Translations under genes and position numbers: made by a program
Shown here: positions 61,170 through 64,000 of the stretch, piece after piece
How positions within the stretch are numbered: position 1 is the stretch's first letter
Layout: the number at the start of each line of letters is the position of its first letter
NCBI GenBank assembly: GCA_002407675.1
Contig: DHNW01000010.1
Location: 137,336-201,335 of the forward strand
Reading direction: 5' to 3'
DNA length: 64,000 nt
Origin: Ruminococcaceae bacterium UBA5406
GTDB lineage: Bacteria > Bacillota > Clostridia > Oscillospirales > Acutalibacteraceae
Notes under the pieces: generated by a model
Database searches by the model: none
Told to the model about the DNA's origin: nothing
What the model saw: the letters and a program-made list of their open reading frames with translations, nothing else

Positions 61170-63266
61170 GTGCTGAAGCAGATTGTGAAAAGAGACCGCA
61201 GCAAAGTCCCTTTCCGGAAAGAGAAAATTGTATGGGCGATTTTCAAGGCGGCCAAAGCAGTTGGAGGAAATGATTTTTCCACTTCTGAAGAACTGGCCGA
61301 CAAGGTTATAAAAATCGCGGAAACAAAATATCCAGACGGTGTTGCGGAAGTTGAAGGAATTCAGGACATTGTCGAAAAAGTTCTCATTGAAGAGGGACAT
61401 GCGAAAACTGCCAAAGCCTATATTCTTTATCGTGAAAAAAGGCGTTCAGCTCGGGAGTCGAATGCGCTGATTGGGGCAACCATCAACATGTTTGGCAAAT
61501 ACCTGAACGACGACGACTGGAAAATCAACGAAAATGCCAATACGCAGAAATCCATCAACGGCCTGAACAATTATGTGCGTGAAGCATTTACAAAGAATTA
61601 TTGGCTGCACGAAATTTATCCTGAAGAAATCCGCGAAGCGCACCTTTCGGGTGATCTTCATATTCATGATCTCGGTTTCTTTGGCCCTTACTGTGCCGGG
61701 TGGGATCTGCGGCAGCTTTTGATGGGCGGTTTCGGCGGTGTTCCAGGCAAAGTGGAATCCAAGCCGGCAAAGCATCTGCGCTCTTTTTTAGGGCAGATTG
61801 TCAATTCTACTTTTACAACGCAGGGAGAAACTGCCGGTGCTCAGGCATGGTCTTCTTTTGATACATACTGCGCTCCATTTGTCCGCTATGACGGTCTGGA
61901 CTATAAATCGGTCAAACAGACTCTGCAGGAATTTATTTTTAACTTGAACGTCCCAACTCGTGTTGGGTTTCAGTGTCCGTTTTCCAACCTGACGTTTGAT
62001 ATTGTAGTTCCGCGTACACTGCGCGATCAAAATGTGATTGTCGGCGGAGAAATCAAACCGGAAAAATACGGTGATTTCCAAAAAGAAATGGACATGATCA
62101 ACATGGCGTTCTGTGACGTGATGATGGAAGGCGACCGGAAAGGACGCGTGTTTACGTTTCCAATTCCTACCATCAACGTTACGAAAGACTTTCAGTGGGA
62201 CAGTCCTGTTGTTAATAAGTTCATGGAAATTACCTGCAAATACGGCATCCCCTATTTTTCAAATTATATCAACTCCGATCTTTCACCGGAAGACGCGCTT
62301 TCCATGTGTTGCCGCCTGCGGCTGAATACAAAGGAACTGCGCAAACGCGGCGGCGGTCTGTTCGGTTCCAATCCGCTGACGGGTTCTATCGGTGTTGTAA
62401 CAATCAATTTGCCGCGCATTGCCTATCTCTCCAAAACCGAATCCGAATTCCGCCTGCGGTTGTGGCGAATGATGAATATTGCGAAGGACAGCCTGGAAAT
62501 CAAACGGAAAGTAATTGAAGAACAAACCGACCGCGGTCTGTATCCATATTCAGCGAATTTCCTGCGCGGAATCAAGGAAAAAACTGGGTGTTACTGGTAT
62601 AACCATTTTAATACCATCGGTTTGATTGGTATGAATGAAGCCTGCCTGAACCTTTTTGGGCCCGGCCACGACCTGACGACACCCGAAGGCCAGAAATTTG
62701 CCATTAACACTTTAAACTATATGCGCGACCAAATTCGTGAGATTCAGGAAGAGACCGGTCACTACTATAACTTGGAGGCCTCCCCTGCCGAAGGTGCAAG
62801 CTATAGTTTAGCTCGGCTGGACAAGGCCCGGTATCCCGATATCATCACAGCGGGAGAAAAAGAACCGTACTACACAAATTCGACCCAGTTGCCAGTCGGC
62901 TATACGGATGATATTTTTGAAACGCTTGACTTGCAGGATGAACTGCAGTCTCTTTATACGGGCGGAACTGTTTTGCATTTCTACCTTGGTGAAGAAATCC
63001 GTGACACCGAAGCGGCCAAACGGCTGATTCGGAAAATCTTCACAAAATATAAGCTGCCATATATTTCATTGACACCGACTTTTTCAATTTGCAGCGATCA
63101 TGGGTATCTAGCAGGCGAACATTTTACTTGCCCTGTCTGCGGTAAGCCGGCTGAAGTTTGGAGCCGCGTTGTCGGTTATCTGCGTCCCGTTCAGAACTTT
63201 AATAAAGGCAAGCAGGAAGAATACCGTCAGCGTAAAAAGTTCGTTATTAAAGAGGATGCAGTATGA
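61170..63266 (+). CDS. nrdD: Anaerobic ribonucleoside-triphosphate reductase
   Basis: Class III glycyl-radical enzyme making dNTPs from NTPs without oxygen. The 698-residue protein has an N-terminal ATP-cone (KQIVKRDRSKVPFRKEKIVWAI), the catalytic barrel (DLHIHDLGFF, FTTQGETAG), a C-terminal zinc site including HFTCPVCGK, and the radical glycine in SRVVGYLRPVQN. The start is GTG 61170, 8 bases after AGGGAGG; the GTG at 61146 lies upstream of that site. Expression is probably set by NrdR through the two boxes. Confidence 0.97.
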   Translation: MLKQIVKRDRSKVPFRKEKIVWAIFKAAKAVGGNDFSTSEELADKVIKIAETKYPDGVAEVEGIQDIVEKVLIEEGHAKTAKAYILYREKRRSARESNALIGATINMFGKYLNDDDWKINENANTQKSINGLNNYVREAFTKNYWLHEIYPEEIREAHLSGDLHIHDLGFFGPYCAGWDLRQLLMGGFGGVPGKVESKPAKHLRSFLGQIVNSTFTTQGETAGAQAWSSFDTYCAPFVRYDGLDYKSVKQTLQEFIFNLNVPTRVGFQCPFSNLTFDIVVPRTLRDQNVIVGGEIKPEKYGDFQKEMDMINMAFCDVMMEGDRKGRVFTFPIPTINVTKDFQWDSPVVNKFMEITCKYGIPYFSNYINSDLSPEDALSMCCRLRLNTKELRKRGGGLFGSNPLTGSIGVVTINLPRIAYLSKTESEFRLRLWRMMNIAKDSLEIKRKVIEEQTDRGLYPYSANFLRGIKEKTGCYWYNHFNTIGLIGMNEACLNLFGPGHDLTTPEGQKFAINTLNYMRDQIREIQEETGHYYNLEASPAEGASYSLARLDKARYPDIITAGEKEPYYTNSTQLPVGYTDDIFETLDLQDELQSLYTGGTVLHFYLGEEIRDTEAAKRLIRKIFTKYKLPYISLTPTFSICSDHGYLAGEHFTCPVCGKPAEVWSRVVGYLRPVQNFNKGKQEEYRQRKKFVIKEDAV

Positions 63267-63952
63267 TTTTTTCCGGTATTCAAAAAAGTTCTTTGGTGGA
63301 TTTTCCCGGTTTGATCTCCTGTGTTTTATTCGTACCGGGCTGTAATTACGATTGCTTTTTCTGCCATAATCGATCCCTTTTTGACGGGCCGCATGAAATT
63401 TTAAATTCGGACAAAATTTGGGATTTTTTGCACAAACGCGTCGGTCTTTTGGATGGAGTGGTGGTTACGGGCGGTGAACCTTCTCTTCAGCCGGATTTGG
63501 TGGAAACGCTTCAGAAAATCCGGGATTTAGGATACCGGATCAAATTGGATACCAACGGTTCGCATCCGGAAATTGTAGAAAAAGTTTTGAAAAGCGGTAC
63601 GGCGGATTTTTTTGCTATTGATTACAAGGCTCCCGCCGCGCGGTACCAGGAAATCTGCGGGTCAGCTGCAGATGCAGCGAAAGTTCAAGAGTCCATTAGC
63701 CTTCTGATAAAAAGCAAGGCGGACTTTGAAGTGCGCACAACCGTTATTCCACAGCTAAAACAGAAGGATTTGCTGCAAATGGCAGAGGAACTTTCCCCTG
63801 TCCCCCGCTGGTGCCTGAATCGGTATCGACTTCCGGAAAAGTATCGCCCGTGTGATGAAGCGCGTGTTCATGCTACCCCGTACACACAGCAGGAAGTCGA
63901 CGCATTTGCCAGAGATATGGTTAAACGGCAGCCGCATATGGTTTTGCATTGA
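63263..63952 (+). CDS. nrdG: Anaerobic ribonucleoside-triphosphate reductase activating protein
   Basis: Radical SAM activase that forms the glycyl radical on NrdD. The CX3CX2C motif is CNYDCFFC near residue 27, followed by VVTGGEPSLQPDL and IKLDTNGSHPE. At 229 residues it is the longer NrdG2 type (TIGR02495-like), not the 150-residue E. coli form. ATG 63263 overlaps the nrdD stop by four bases. The remaining 48 bases of the window hold no gene. Confidence 0.94.
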   Translation: MIFSGIQKSSLVDFPGLISCVLFVPGCNYDCFFCHNRSLFDGPHEILNSDKIWDFLHKRVGLLDGVVVTGGEPSLQPDLVETLQKIRDLGYRIKLDTNGSHPEIVEKVLKSGTADFFAIDYKAPAARYQEICGSAADAAKVQESISLLIKSKADFEVRTTVIPQLKQKDLLQMAEELSPVPRWCLNRYRLPEKYRPCDEARVHATPYTQQEVDAFARDMVKRQPHMVLH

Positions 63953-64000
63953 AATAATTTTGGCTGTGGTTAAGTAAGAGATAGAGTACAATAAAGTTCG

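Overview
The window looks like the chromosome of an anaerobic, endospore-forming member of the class Clostridia, probably Oscillospiraceae/Ruminococcaceae-like. The evidence is gene content: spore genes (spoIIM, spmAB, cwlJ with a gerQ-like partner, a SigH-like sigma factor), an oxygen-sensitive ribonucleotide reductase (nrdDG), a SCIFF ranthipeptide cassette (scfA/scfB), a V/A-type ATPase in the Enterococcus hirae ntp gene order, PolC-type DNA polymerase III, and sigma-A promoters of the TTGACA-17-TATAAT type. The taxon is inferred, not proven. I see no rRNA, tRNA, CRISPR, IS element or prophage; nearly all of the window is ordinary chromosomal backbone.

Layout. 1-1.1 kb: end of a TIM-barrel sugar isomerase gene, then nrdR. 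1.2-11.7 kb: a tightly overlapping + strand operon pyrH-frr-uppS-cdsA-dxr-rseP-ispG-polC. 11.7-18.0 kb: histidine operon hisZGDCBAIE behind a strong promoter, with hisH and hisF absent. 18.1-23.8 kb: a zinc-dependent phospholipase-like gene, luxS, a LysM/G5/M23 cell-wall endopeptidase, murA and a WalJ/YycJ-like hydrolase. 23.8-27.5 kb (- strand): lysine branch asd-dapA-dapB plus a stand-alone double-ACT protein, all behind an L-box lysine riboswitch with its own terminator. 27.5-34.9 kb (+): queA-tgt-yajC, a TIGR04086 membrane protein, scfA-scfB, spoIIM, a Xer recombinase and a YesL-like protein. 34.9-41 kb (-): a second Xer recombinase, cdaR-cdaA (c-di-AMP synthesis), a class V aminotransferase with a DUF3343 Se/S-carrier-like protein, ispF-ispD. 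41-44.4 kb: thioesterase, SigH-like factor, yifB/comM, a small nucleoside-kinase-like ATPase. 44.5-53.3 kb (-): V-type ATPase operon ntpFIKECGABD, whose catalytic A subunit carries a one-base frame disruption. 53.4-55.8 kb (-): cwlJ/gerQ-like, uppP, a frame-broken small ORF, abrB-like. 56-64 kb (+): spmA-spmB, coaX, a DUF378 gene (-), a zinc-type ABC transporter behind a Zur/Fur-like operator, and nrdD-nrdG behind tandem NrdR boxes.

How it fits together. Four MEP-pathway enzymes (Dxr, IspD, IspF, IspG) supply isoprenoids to UppS; UppP recycles the lipid carrier, and MurA starts peptidoglycan synthesis. The diaminopimelate genes feed both lysine and wall. NrdR, coded at the left end, very likely controls nrdDG at the right end. 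The K subunit of the V-ATPase keeps all the sodium ligands known from E. hirae, so the enzyme is probably sodium-coupled.

The points most worth a second look are the ntpA frame break, the similar frame break in the small ORF beside abrB, the stand-alone ACT protein under lysine-riboswitch control, the his operon lacking hisHF, the tandem NrdR boxes, and the palindrome/octamer array before the second Xer gene. I found no convincing wholly new multi-gene system.
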